A stretch of 64,000 nt of DNA from UM-FILTER-47-13 sp964445195 (GTDB lineage: Bacteria; Pseudomonadota; Alphaproteobacteria; Micavibrionales; Micavibrionaceae): assembly GCA_964445195.1 (NCBI GenBank), contig CAYUKA010000005.1:1-64000 (forward strand). Direction: 5' to 3'. The first letter of the stretch is position 1; each line of letters starts with the position of its first letter. Shown here one piece after another: positions 48,731 through 57,516 of the stretch. The notes under the pieces are model-generated. The model was not told the DNA's origin. It did not search any database and worked only from the letters and a program-made list of their open reading frames with translations. The position numbers and the translations under genes were made by a program.

Positions 48731-50633
48731 CACGGCGCCCCGCCTGACAGTGACAACAGGGCTGGCCGCGCTGCCTGTACTGGCGGCTTTTGGAACCGGG
48801 CTGTTTTTCAGCGGCTACCAGGATATCCATTACGCCCCCGCCGCGCTGTGCCTGCTTGCCTTTGCCTGTATCACGATAATCCCGGCTTTCCGGCGCGGCC
48901 TGGCCATACCGGCTGCGCCCGTGGCCGGGCTGGTTTTCGCGTTCTGGCTTTATGTCACGCTAAGCCTGTCATGGAGCAGTGTGCCCTTCGCCAGCCTTGT
49001 CACCTACCTGATTTTCATCGCCGGACCGCTGGTCTTTTTCGGACCGCTGCTGGCTGTGAACCGTGACACGCTGCTGAAGCTTCTGGCCACTGCCATCCTG
49101 GCCGCGCTGACCCTGCTCGCCCTCTGGGCGATCATCCAGTACACGGCGCTGCACGGCCAGTTCGGCCCGCGCGCGGCCCATCCGCTGCCGAACCCGAACA
49201 ATCTGGCCGGGCTGATGACGCTGGGCCTGGTCCCGGCGCTGGCGCTTTATCTCTATGCGCCGTTCAAAAGCCGCCTGATGGTTGGCGCGCTGCTGCTGGC
49301 CCTGATGTTTCTGGCGGCCCTGTTCGCGACCGAAAGCCACGGCGGACTGGCCAGCGCCCTGATTGGCGCGGCCCTGCTCATTATCATCATGAAGCCGCAC
49401 ACGCCGGCCCTGTGGATGCGCCTGCTGTGGCTCGCCCTGCCCGCCATAGCCCTGTTCGTCCTGCTCGGCCTGCCGGCCGATCTGCGCTTTGCCGAGCGTC
49501 TCGGTAGGCTGGCCGCCCCCGCCGCCGACAGCACCGTGCAGGCACGGCTGGCCATCTGGCAAAACGCGCTGCCTTTGCTGCTCGATCATTTATGGCTGGG
49601 TACCGGGCTGGGCACATTCTATCTTTATTATGCGCATTACCGCCGGCCCGGGGCGGACGATTCGACCGGAAACTGGGCCCATATGGACCCGCTGCAATAC
49701 GGTATCGAGATGGGCGTGCTGGCGCCGCTGCTCTTCTACGCTATCGCTGCCGCGGTCATCATACGCACCGTCAAAGCCCTCAAAGCCACCGGCAGCGACA
49801 CCAGGCGCCGCGCCCTGATTGCCGGGCCGTTTTGCGCGCTGCTGGCCGTGATCCTGCACACCCATGCGACATTTCATCTCTATATCATGCCGATCCTGAT
49901 CGTGACCGGGTTATGGCTGGCGCTATGGTATCATGCCACGGCTCAAATCCTTGGCGGGGACAGCTTCAAAACCATCACCATCACGCCCTGGCAAAGACCG
50001 GTTATGACCGGCGCCGCGTTCATCATTACCGGCCTGATCAGTGTCATGGCGCTGTCGGCGGCCTGGGGCCAGCACCATTTCCTGCGGGCGCATGAACTGA
50101 TCCGTCAGGGCCAGCCGGCACAATTTACCGCCGCCATCGAAACGGCAGAACGATATGCGCCGCTCAGTTTCATCGACCCGGAGGTCAAGCTGGCGGCGCT
50201 CTATATCGACCTGCTGGGCAAGAATGCCGCGGCTCTCTTCTCTCCGGAAGCGCAGCAATCGCTCTATCTGCAAAGCCGCGATTTACTGGATACGGCCGCA
50301 CAGATGAACCCGGCCTGGGCGGAGATCGATTACCAACGCGGACGGCTTTACAGCACCGCCGACGAAGGCTACGCCCCCGATGCGCGGCAAACGGCCATGA
50401 CTGCGATCACTGCAGCCATCCGCAAGGACCCAACCCATGCCAGGGCGCGGCTGCTGCTGGCCGAACTGTACCTGAAGCGCGGCCGGGCGCAGGACGCCTA
50501 TGAAGCACTCGCCGCTGCCCTGCCCTATCCGCTGCCACCCGCCGCACGGGAAGAACTACGGGAAGCCATGCGGGACATCGAGGGGCTGGCGGCCATCCAG
50601 CGCGATTTTGAGAGACAGAGGACAACGCCATGA
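48723..50633 (+). CDS. O-antigen ligase/polymerase-like membrane protein with TPR tail
   Basis: A 636-residue protein with about twelve predicted membrane helices in residues 10-440, followed by a soluble helical region (about 460-630) with tetratricopeptide character (AQMNPAWAEIDYQRGRLYST and ARLLLAELYLKRGRAQDAYE). The Wzy_C/WaaL family region is seen as NPNNLAGLMTLGLVPALALY and NWAHMDPLQYGIEMGVLAPL, the latter corresponding to the conserved His-containing periplasmic loop. It may ligate or polymerise surface polysaccharide; its coupling to kdsB supports an LPS role. It overlaps kdsB by eight bases and the PGAM gene by four, so the three form an operon. Confidence 0.82.
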   Translation: MNDTAPRLTVTTGLAALPVLAAFGTGLFFSGYQDIHYAPAALCLLAFACITIIPAFRRGLAIPAAPVAGLVFAFWLYVTLSLSWSSVPFASLVTYLIFIAGPLVFFGPLLAVNRDTLLKLLATAILAALTLLALWAIIQYTALHGQFGPRAAHPLPNPNNLAGLMTLGLVPALALYLYAPFKSRLMVGALLLALMFLAALFATESHGGLASALIGAALLIIIMKPHTPALWMRLLWLALPAIALFVLLGLPADLRFAERLGRLAAPAADSTVQARLAIWQNALPLLLDHLWLGTGLGTFYLYYAHYRRPGADDSTGNWAHMDPLQYGIEMGVLAPLLFYAIAAAVIIRTVKALKATGSDTRRRALIAGPFCALLAVILHTHATFHLYIMPILIVTGLWLALWYHATAQILGGDSFKTITITPWQRPVMTGAAFIITGLISVMALSAAWGQHHFLRAHELIRQGQPAQFTAAIETAERYAPLSFIDPEVKLAALYIDLLGKNAAALFSPEAQQSLYLQSRDLLDTAAQMNPAWAEIDYQRGRLYSTADEGYAPDARQTAMTAITAAIRKDPTHARARLLLAELYLKRGRAQDAYEALAAALPYPLPPAAREELREAMRDIEGLAAIQRDFERQRTTP

Positions 50634-51247
50634 CCACCCTGATCATCGCCCGCCACGGCAATACGTTCGAGGCCGGTGAAACGCCGCGCCGGGTCGGTGC
50701 GCGCACCGACCTGCCGCTGACCGAAACGGGCCGTGAACAAGCGCATGCCATCGGCCGCTGGCTAAAAGACCGGCGGCTGGTGCCCGATGTTACCTACAGC
50801 TCGCATCTCAAGCGCACGGTCGAGACCGCGGAAATCGCGGTCCGCGAGGCCGGGTTCGCGCAGCCCGCCTACCGGCTCGATATTTTCAACGAGATTGACT
50901 ACGGGCCGGACGAGAACAAGACCGAGGACGAGGTCATTGCCCGCCTCGGCGCACAGGCTTTACAGGATTGGGATAAACGCGCGCTGGTTCCCGATGGCTG
51001 GCAGGTCGACCCGCAGGAAATTATCCTGAACTGGCAGGGCTTCGCCGACCAGGTCCGCGCCCATGATGCCGGCGAGGTCGCGCTGGTCGTGACATCCAAC
51101 GGCATCGCCCGTTTCGCGCCTTATATTACCGGTGATTTCGAGGGCTTCGCCCGGGATCACAACATAAAAATATCCACCGGTGCGCTGTGCATCTTCGAAT
51201 ATGCCGATGGCCGCTGGATTGTCAGAGACTGGAATTTAAAGCCTTAA
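50630..51247 (+). CDS. Histidine phosphatase (PGAM) family protein
   Basis: A 205-residue protein with the catalytic start LIIARHGNTFEAGE (RHGN instead of RHGE/RHGT), the phosphate-binding arginine in YSSHLKRTVETAEI and the acid/base region NEIDYGPDENKTEDEV. At the position of the second catalytic histidine (usually THGG) the sequence reads VVTSNGIARF, so that residue seems to be Ser or Asn; activity may be reduced or of another kind. Coupled to the ligase-like gene through an ATGA overlap. Confidence 0.85.
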   Translation: MTTLIIARHGNTFEAGETPRRVGARTDLPLTETGREQAHAIGRWLKDRRLVPDVTYSSHLKRTVETAEIAVREAGFAQPAYRLDIFNEIDYGPDENKTEDEVIARLGAQALQDWDKRALVPDGWQVDPQEIILNWQGFADQVRAHDAGEVALVVTSNGIARFAPYITGDFEGFARDHNIKISTGALCIFEYADGRWIVRDWNLKP

Positions 51248-51251
51248 GTGT

Positions 51252-51280
51252 TTGACATATTTTTAGCGCTGTCATAATAT
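51252..51280 (+). promoter_or_regulatory. Near-consensus sigma-70 promoter
   Basis: TTGACA (51252-51257), 17-base spacer, TAATAT (51275-51280). This is the best-matching housekeeping promoter I see in the window, and it drives the small gene at 51318. Confidence 0.75.
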
Positions 51281-51317
51281 CCTCGCGCTCAATTCAAGAA
51301 GGTAAGGAGAATCGGAA

Positions 51318-51599
51318 ATGGGTGTTTTATCAGTCATTGGCGAACCACTATTCGTAGGCACTGCAGAAGAAACACAGCGGGATTATGAGGATTGGGTCAT
51401 TGCCGAAGCAGGCCGTGAACCTGATAACAGCGTTCTTCAGAGACAAGCTGCAGAGATCAGAGTACATCGCCACTTCCAACAAGCCGAAGGGCTAAAATCG
51501 GGACTGAAAAAGCTCGGAGAAGAAATAGATGGTGCCCAAAGAAGGTTGGAAGTGGCGCAAGTCAATCCATACTCTGGCTTTTCCAGTCTGAAAAGATAA
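51318..51599 (+). CDS. Small hypothetical protein
   Basis: A 93-residue, mostly helical, charged protein (for example TQRDYEDWVIAEAGREPDNS and SGLKKLGEEIDGAQRRLEVA) without signal peptide or membrane segment. A strong ribosome site (AAGGAGA) and an excellent promoter precede it, so it is very probably expressed. No family is recognised. It separates the PGAM gene from yejB, whose start is 71 bases downstream. Confidence 0.68.
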   Translation: MGVLSVIGEPLFVGTAEETQRDYEDWVIAEAGREPDNSVLQRQAAEIRVHRHFQQAEGLKSGLKKLGEEIDGAQRRLEVAQVNPYSGFSSLKR

Positions 51600-51670
51600 G
51601 CTTTCGCTACTAGGGTCAAAACGCACTTACTTGGTCTTGGTGTCTTTGTGAACTGATGGTACAAAGCACT

Positions 51671-52783
51671 ATGGCTCATTATCTTCTCAAACGCCTGTTG
51701 CTGATGATTCCGACATTGCTCGGAATCATGCTGGTGTCTTTCGTAATTATCCAGTTCGTGCCCGGCGGCCCGGTGGAGCGCATGATCGCGGAACTGCAAG
51801 GCCATGGCGGCGACGCCACCGCCCGGATTTCCGGCGGCGCAGGCAGTGATATCGCATCCGGCACCGGCGGCGGCGCGGCCATGGGCACCGGCCAGAGCAG
51901 CAGCTACCGCGGCGCGCAGGGCCTGGACCCGGAATTCATCGCCGAGCTGGAAGCCTTATACGGCTTTGACAAGCCCGCACATGAACGATTTATCCAGATG
52001 GTCGGGAATTATATCCGCTTCGACCTGGGCGAGAGCTATTACCGCGATATCAGCGTCATTGACCTGGTGCTGGAAAAAATGCCGGTCTCGATTTCGCTCG
52101 GCCTGTGGTCAACGCTGATTATCTACCTGATCTCGATTCCGCTGGGCATCAGGAAAGCGGTCAAAGACGGCCAGCCTTTCGATGTCTGGACCAGCGCCGC
52201 CGTCTTTGTCGGCTATGCGATCCCCAGCTTTATGTTCGCAATCCTGTTGATTATCCTGTTCGCCGGCGGGCGGTACTGGGATATCTTCCCGCTGCGCGGC
52301 ATCGTCTCTGATAACTGGCGGGATTTATCAACGTTCCAGTTGATCCTCGATTATTTCTGGCATATGACCCTGCCGATCATTGCTATGGTCATCAGCGGTT
52401 TTGCCGGGCTGACAATGCTGACCAAAAACTCGTTCCTCGATGAGATCAACAAGCAATATGTGCTGACCGCCCGCGCCAAGGGCCTGACCGAAAAACAGGT
52501 CCTGTACGGTCACATCTTCCGCAACGCGATGCTGATCGTCATTGCCGGATTTCCCAGCGCCTTCCTGGCGATCTTCTTTACCGGTTCGCTGCTGATAGAG
52601 GTGATCTTCAGCCTCGACGGGCTGGGGCTGCTGGGGTACGAAGCGATCATCAACCGCGATTACCCGGTGGTGCTCGGCACTTTGTACATCTTTGCGCTGA
52701 TCGGGCTGGTCATGACGCTGATTCGCGACATGGTTTATGTCTGGGTCGATCCCCGCATCGATTTTGAAGCCCGAAAAGTATAG
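51671..52783 (+). CDS. yejB: Peptide ABC transporter permease, YejB type
   Basis: Inner-membrane permease of the Yej peptide importer. The 370-residue protein starts MAHYLLKRLLLMIPTLLGIM; the usual VPGGPVE block follows (IIQFVPGGPVERMIAELQGH). Six membrane helices and the EAA loop for the ATPase (LTARAKGLTEKQVLYGHIFR) are present. A Gly/Ala/Ser-rich insertion (residues about 50-85) lies in the first periplasmic loop, as in other YejB proteins. An upstream ATG at 51656 is possible, but the family begins at the second. No ribosome site is evident. Confidence 0.92.
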   Translation: MAHYLLKRLLLMIPTLLGIMLVSFVIIQFVPGGPVERMIAELQGHGGDATARISGGAGSDIASGTGGGAAMGTGQSSSYRGAQGLDPEFIAELEALYGFDKPAHERFIQMVGNYIRFDLGESYYRDISVIDLVLEKMPVSISLGLWSTLIIYLISIPLGIRKAVKDGQPFDVWTSAAVFVGYAIPSFMFAILLIILFAGGRYWDIFPLRGIVSDNWRDLSTFQLILDYFWHMTLPIIAMVISGFAGLTMLTKNSFLDEINKQYVLTARAKGLTEKQVLYGHIFRNAMLIVIAGFPSAFLAIFFTGSLLIEVIFSLDGLGLLGYEAIINRDYPVVLGTLYIFALIGLVMTLIRDMVYVWVDPRIDFEARKV

Positions 52784-52888
52784 CGATTACAAATGCTTAA
52801 CCCCCATCAACAAACCATAAAAACTAATTAAAATTTAACTCTTATTTGATACTATTAAAAAAAGCAGAATTTATGGCGGTGTACTGTT

Positions 52889-54415
52889 ATGATGAAAAAA
52901 ATTAAATTATTGAAATATATAGATAAACTTTACATCCATATGACAAATGAAGCGGGCCTATCGCTGGTGTCAATGGCGGTGATTGTGGCAATTATCGGCA
53001 TTACCACCGCTTCAACCGTGCCGCTGTACGAGCGCTGGCAGCAAATCGACGCCGCCACGGAAACCGACCGCAAGATGACGGAAATCAACGAAGCGATCGA
53101 CTGGTTCGTCGCTGTAAACGGCCGTTACCCATGCCCCGCCCCACTGGATGCGCAGGTTGATGATGCGCTCTTCGGCAAAGAAGTCAGTGATAGCGCCTGT
53201 GATACCGTCAGTGCGAGCGGCACCTTTATCGAACCGGGATTTGATGCCAGTGGCAGCAATATCCGCACCGGCGCCGTACCGGTACGGGCGCTGGGCATAC
53301 CGGACGAGTTGGCAACAGATGCCTGGGGCAACCGCTATGTATACTCGGTCACCACACTTTATGCGATTGCCGGTGCCCCGCTTGACCGCTCCGAAGGCAA
53401 TATCGCCCTGCTTGACACGGAAAGCGGCGAACATGCCACATCGGTGGATGGCAATATCATTCACTTACTGCTCAGCATGGGCCCGGATACACGCGGCGCA
53501 TACAACAATAACGGTGTTCTGATCGAGCCGTGCGATCCGGCCAGTGACGCCGGCGATAACTGCGCATTCAATAACGGCCAGTTCACCAATACCGTGTTCA
53601 AGAACTATGTTGAAGGCAACGCTTATTTTACGAACAAGGTCCGTTACAGCGTTGCTGACGCGCCGCCATGCTCCCCGGACGAACTCGCCGGTTTTCCGGG
53701 CCGGGTATCGTACCTGATGGATACCAGTGGCAGTATGGACTGGTCCGGCATGTGCCCGCCGGAGCTTGGTACGGACTGCCGCCGCATTGACGTCGCCCGC
53801 TGGGCGCTGCGGCGGGTGATACCAGCCCGCATGGCGATGTCGAATTATATACAGGATGCAGGGCTAAATACCGTATCAGACCCCGAAAATCAGGACGAAA
53901 CCGTTACCATCGACATGGGCACCGGCTTTACCGGTTTTGTTGCCCGCAATAATGTCAGGAATGTCACAAATAATCTCGGCGATTACGTATTCGATGATGA
54001 ATTCCTGAACGATCCTGATTCGACAGACAGCGATGCCAATAGCCTGAACAATGCCCTTGACGTCTGCCCAACAGGCAATACACCGCTCGGCATTCACCTG
54101 GAGGCACTGGCCAACGACATGGAAAACGGTCTGCCCAGCAACCCGAACAAGATTCTTGTCATCTCGGACGGCATTAGCAATAACGGCACCGACCCGGTCA
54201 CTGTCGCCAACCAGATTGCCTCGTCATATGATAATGTCGAGGTGCATATCGTCGATGTGGTTGGCAACCCGAGTCTGGAACAGGTTGCCCAGATAACCGG
54301 CGGCGAATACCACCGGGCGGATAATCCGCAAGCCTTGCTGGACGCCCTGTTTGACGGTAGTGGCACCTGTTCGAATATCGAGATTCCCATTGTACCCGAC
54401 GAAACAGGATGCTGA
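52889..54415 (+). CDS. Prepilin-like protein fused to a von Willebrand A domain
   Basis: A 508-residue protein. Residues about 18-50 form a type IV prepilin-like segment (NEAGLSLVSMAVIVAIIGIT) in which the usual Glu5 after the Gly processing site is Ser, as in tip pseudopilins of the GspK kind. Residues about 60-230 are a pseudopilin head also found in the next gene (AVNGRYPCPAPLDAQ, RTGAVPVRALGIPD, DAWGNRYVYSV). Residues about 265-495 are a von Willebrand factor A domain with a complete metal site (DTSGSMDWSG, T in NTPLGIHLEA, and VISDGISNNGTD). A likely tip adhesin or sensor of a pilus or pseudopilus. The vWA part contains many Cys residues, suitable for periplasmic disulphides. No assembly genes are in the window. 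Confidence 0.85.
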   Translation: MMKKIKLLKYIDKLYIHMTNEAGLSLVSMAVIVAIIGITTASTVPLYERWQQIDAATETDRKMTEINEAIDWFVAVNGRYPCPAPLDAQVDDALFGKEVSDSACDTVSASGTFIEPGFDASGSNIRTGAVPVRALGIPDELATDAWGNRYVYSVTTLYAIAGAPLDRSEGNIALLDTESGEHATSVDGNIIHLLLSMGPDTRGAYNNNGVLIEPCDPASDAGDNCAFNNGQFTNTVFKNYVEGNAYFTNKVRYSVADAPPCSPDELAGFPGRVSYLMDTSGSMDWSGMCPPELGTDCRRIDVARWALRRVIPARMAMSNYIQDAGLNTVSDPENQDETVTIDMGTGFTGFVARNNVRNVTNNLGDYVFDDEFLNDPDSTDSDANSLNNALDVCPTGNTPLGIHLEALANDMENGLPSNPNKILVISDGISNNGTDPVTVANQIASSYDNVEVHIVDVVGNPSLEQVAQITGGEYHRADNPQALLDALFDGSGTCSNIEIPIVPDETGC

Positions 54416-54460
54416 TCTTCTCTCTCCCGGTGATTCCAATTCTGTGGTAACATAAGCGGC

Positions 54461-55303
54461 ATGAAGATAAACAAAACAAAAGAGCATGGCTTTACGCTGG
54501 TTGAAATCGCCCTGGTGCTGGTGATTGCCGGTGTGGTGCTGGCGACCCTGTCCAGCGTCCTGCTGATCTATATCAAGAACACGAATATCAAAACCACGGA
54601 ACAGCGGCTGGAACAAATTCAGGACTCCATGCAGCTCTTCGTTGAGTTTAACGGCCGCCTGCCCTGCCCGGCGCCACTGACCCTGGCACCGGATGATACC
54701 GACTTCGGACGCGAAGTCAGCACCAATGACTGTAACGGGGGCGCCTTTGCCGGGACATTCACCACCGGCACGGACGGCGTACGGATCGGCGCCGTACCGA
54801 CGCGGGCGTTGAACCTGCCGGATGATTTCACACTCGACGGCTGGAACAACCGCTTCACCTATGCGGTAACGCAGGTCATGGCCGAAGCCGGTACCTATGA
54901 GATCGACGCCGGCATTATCGACATACAGGATAGCGGCGGGAACAGCGTCACCGTTCCTGATGCCAGCGCACACTATGTTATTGTCAGTCACGGCCCGGAC
55001 GGTGCCGGCGCCTACAGCGCTTCCGGTACTGCCGGCGTGCCCTGCGGCACGGGAACCCTCGACGCCCAGAACTGCGATAACGCCGATGAGATTTTCGCCC
55101 GCACGATATTGACCAGCACCGCTGCCGGGGCGAATTTTTATGACGACCTCGTTGTCTTCCGCGCTTCAGGAGATGAGATCGGCACGCCCGCCGGCGCCGT
55201 CATGCCGTTTAATCTGTTCAACTGCCCGCCCGGCTGGGCGCCGTATACGCTTGATCCCGGTGACGATCCGCTTGACGGTCTGATCTACTGCGAGAAAAGC
55301 TGA
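54461..55303 (+). CDS. Type II secretion/type IV pilin-like pseudopilin
   Basis: A 280-residue protein with a canonical prepilin start (KEHGFTLVEIALVLVIAGVV, processing after Gly, Glu at +5) and a head domain (residues about 60-180) homologous to that of the preceding gene (FNGRLPCPAPLTLAP, RIGAVPTRALNLPD, DGWNNRFTYAV). The C-terminal part carries four or five cysteines (NCPPGWAPYTLD and IYCEKS). It would polymerise with, or underlie, the vWA-carrying partner. 45 bases separate the genes, likely one transcript. A prepilin peptidase and ATPase must be encoded elsewhere. Confidence 0.87.
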   Translation: MKINKTKEHGFTLVEIALVLVIAGVVLATLSSVLLIYIKNTNIKTTEQRLEQIQDSMQLFVEFNGRLPCPAPLTLAPDDTDFGREVSTNDCNGGAFAGTFTTGTDGVRIGAVPTRALNLPDDFTLDGWNNRFTYAVTQVMAEAGTYEIDAGIIDIQDSGGNSVTVPDASAHYVIVSHGPDGAGAYSASGTAGVPCGTGTLDAQNCDNADEIFARTILTSTAAGANFYDDLVVFRASGDEIGTPAGAVMPFNLFNCPPGWAPYTLDPGDDPLDGLIYCEKS

Positions 55304-55395
55304 TCCGGCCGCCCGGAATACACGGCCTTGCAATTCACATAACATTCATGTGTAACTGTGGCCATCCTTAAAATTATTTTGGGACGGATCGGACC

Positions 55396-55656
55396 ATGAA
55401 GCCCCTGAATGTCAAAGTGAAAGCGTTTCTTGAAACCCTGAAACAGGCGGAGCACGACAGCAGCAGTGCCCGTGAAAAAGCGGTCCATATACTGGTCGAC
55501 TCACTCGACAGCAAACGCATTGTCATCGTTAAAGACAAGGAAGGTCTGAGCGATGCGGCGTCGGCTATCAGTGCCGCCCGCGCCCGGCTGGAAGATATAA
55601 ACAGCCGCCTGGATATAACCGTAAAAGCCGGCCTCTCCAGCGAAAGTATTCACTAA
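55396..55656 (+). CDS. Small hypothetical protein
   Basis: An 86-residue helical protein (KVKAFLETLKQAEHDSSSAR, then AASAISAARARLEDINSRLD) with no recognised motif, signal or membrane segment. A GGATCGGA sequence precedes the ATG. It is convergent with the next minus-strand gene, with only 16 bases between the stops. Coding status is probable but not certain. Confidence 0.5.
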   Translation: MKPLNVKVKAFLETLKQAEHDSSSAREKAVHILVDSLDSKRIVIVKDKEGLSDAASAISAARARLEDINSRLDITVKAGLSSESIH

Positions 55657-55672
55657 ACCGCTAAAAGTGGTC

Positions 55673-56239
55673 CTAGCAGGGCTTTCCCGCACATATCTGA
55701 AGCAATCCGGAGGGTTCGTATGATGTGGGGTTACCGTCCCGGTCAGCAAAAATTTTGGTACCTGTGGTTTGTACGTTACACAAACATGATTCCAGAGCGT
55801 CCAGCCTGGATAAAGCCATGGGCCCAACAACCTGTTCTATTTCCGGCCGGGCCGCCTCTATGGATTTGAGATAAAACTTCGTATTGATATCACGCCGCAG
55901 CACCCGCAGAAATACAGGCGCCAGACTGGATGTATCCCATCTCTCTATATCCGGATTGTTATTCCGTATTCGCGATGAAGATAATTCTGTCGACAGTTTT
56001 GTGCCGTTTTGCTCAAGTTTCGCCATCGCAACACCGATTGTCGCCAGCATATATAAATTCTCCGCCTGCGCTGCAGTCAACTTTGCATTGTATTCTTTGT
56101 CTTTCTCGCCCTTTTCTCGTTTCGGGAAAGGCAAAAAAGCCCTTACAATAGTTGCGACATCGTTTATTCCCTGATCAAACACCTCTCGCAACACACGGAC
56201 ACCGTCCTGCAAGCCACTGTTTTCCTGTGCTGTATCCAT
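55673..56239 (-). CDS. Hypothetical protein
   Basis: A 188-residue soluble, largely helical protein (GVRVLREVFDQGINDVATIV; LTAAQAENLYMLATIGVAMA) with three cysteines near the C-terminus (ESCLCNV and ICAGKPC). No family recognised. I prefer the ATG at 56239 because AAGGA is nine bases upstream; the ATG at 56248 would touch that site directly. A promoter candidate is about 70 bases upstream. More AT rich than the surroundings. Confidence 0.65.
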   Translation of the reverse strand: MDTAQENSGLQDGVRVLREVFDQGINDVATIVRAFLPFPKREKGEKDKEYNAKLTAAQAENLYMLATIGVAMAKLEQNGTKLSTELSSSRIRNNNPDIERWDTSSLAPVFLRVLRRDINTKFYLKSIEAARPEIEQVVGPMALSRLDALESCLCNVQTTGTKIFADRDGNPTSYEPSGLLQICAGKPC

Positions 56240-56317
56240 GGCTGTCATTCCTTCTCTTTACCTGCACGCCTGCGTATAAAAACCCCGCGGCTGCGCACAG
56301 TCTCTCATTGGCTCTGG

Positions 56318-56346
56318 ACCTTATCACACGCCTATAATTATGTCAA
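56318..56346 (-). promoter_or_regulatory. Sigma-70-type promoter candidate (minus strand)
   Basis: TTGACA (56341-56346), 17-base spacer and a weak -10 TAAGGT (56318-56323), upstream of the hypothetical gene starting at 56239. It lies between two divergent genes (yejE on the other side). Confidence 0.4.
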
Positions 56347-56393
56347 TAAATACGGGGGCTGGATTTGTCCTGCGGCTCGTTTACAATCAAGCT

Positions 56394-57425
56394 ATGATAA
56401 TGATCTTATCCCCTATAACACAACGTCGTCTTGCCCAGTTCAAAGCTAACCGGCGCGGCTACTGGTCGCTCTGGATTTTTCTGTGCCTGTTTGTACTGGC
56501 GCTGAGCGCTGACTTGATTGCGAACGACAAACCATTACTGGTGAAATATGATGGTGGTTATTACATGCCGGTTTTCACCGCCTACCCGGAGACCGTTTTC
56601 GGTGGGGATTTTGAGACTGAGGCCGACTACCGCGATCCTTTTGTACAGGAACTGATCAGGGATCAGGGCTGGATCATATGGCCGCCAATCCGCTATTCCT
56701 ATGACACGATCAACTATGACTTACCGCAACCGGCCCCGTCGCCGCCGACCACCGACAACGTCCTCGGCACTGACGACCAGGGGCGCGATGTCGCGGCGCG
56801 CGTCATATACGGGTTCCGTATTTCGGTGCTTTTCGGCCTGACTCTGACGCTGGTCAGCTCCCTGATCGGCGTGGCTGCGGGCGCCTTTCAGGGTTATTAC
56901 GGCGGCTGGCTCGACCTGATCATGCAACGGGTGATCGAAATATGGTCCTCGCTGCCGAGCCTGTATATCCTGATCATCTTCTCGGCGATGTTCGTGCCCG
57001 GATTCTGGACACTGCTGCTGATCCTGCTACTATTTTCGTGGGTCAGCCTTGTCGATGTCGTGCGGGCAGAGTTCCTGCGTACACGCAATTTTGATTATGT
57101 GCGGGCCGCCAATGCTCTCGGCGTCTCGAACCTGACCATCATGCGCCGGCATGTGCTGCCGAACGCGATGGTCGCGACGATGACGCTGATGCCATTTATC
57201 CTGACCGGCTCGATCACGGCCCTGACCAGCCTTGATTTCCTCGGCCTCGGCCTGCCGCCCGGCTCACCGTCGCTTGGCGAATTGCTGGCGCAGGGCAAAA
57301 ACAATCTGCAGGCCCCGTGGCTTGGCATCACCGCCTTCGTCAGCCTTGCACTGATGCTCTCCCTTCTGACCTTTATCGGCGAAGCCGTACGCGATGCGTT
57401 CGACCCGCGCAAAACAAATATTTGA
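56394..57425 (+). CDS. yejE: Peptide ABC transporter permease, YejE type
   Basis: Second permease of the Yej peptide importer. The 343-residue protein begins MIMILSPITQRRLAQFKANR, then RRGYWSLWIFLCLFVLALSA and the family block FIANDKP-like LIANDKPLLVKYDGGYYMPV. The permease domain has five further membrane helices and the EAA loop (VRAANALGVSNLTIMRRHVL). A large periplasmic segment (residues about 45-130) with GTDDQGRDVAARVIYGFRIS ahead of the second helix is typical. The ATG at 56400 is an alternative start. No YejF ATPase follows; the next gene is unrelated. Confidence 0.9.
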   Translation: MIMILSPITQRRLAQFKANRRGYWSLWIFLCLFVLALSADLIANDKPLLVKYDGGYYMPVFTAYPETVFGGDFETEADYRDPFVQELIRDQGWIIWPPIRYSYDTINYDLPQPAPSPPTTDNVLGTDDQGRDVAARVIYGFRISVLFGLTLTLVSSLIGVAAGAFQGYYGGWLDLIMQRVIEIWSSLPSLYILIIFSAMFVPGFWTLLLILLLFSWVSLVDVVRAEFLRTRNFDYVRAANALGVSNLTIMRRHVLPNAMVATMTLMPFILTGSITALTSLDFLGLGLPPGSPSLGELLAQGKNNLQAPWLGITAFVSLALMLSLLTFIGEAVRDAFDPRKTNI

Positions 57426-57516
57426 TTGCACCGCACCACATTATTTTTTCGCAATTTCCCACTATTTTTGTTATAAATACCGCCATTCGCGTAACAAAAG
57501 TTAAAGGCGTGGCTTC

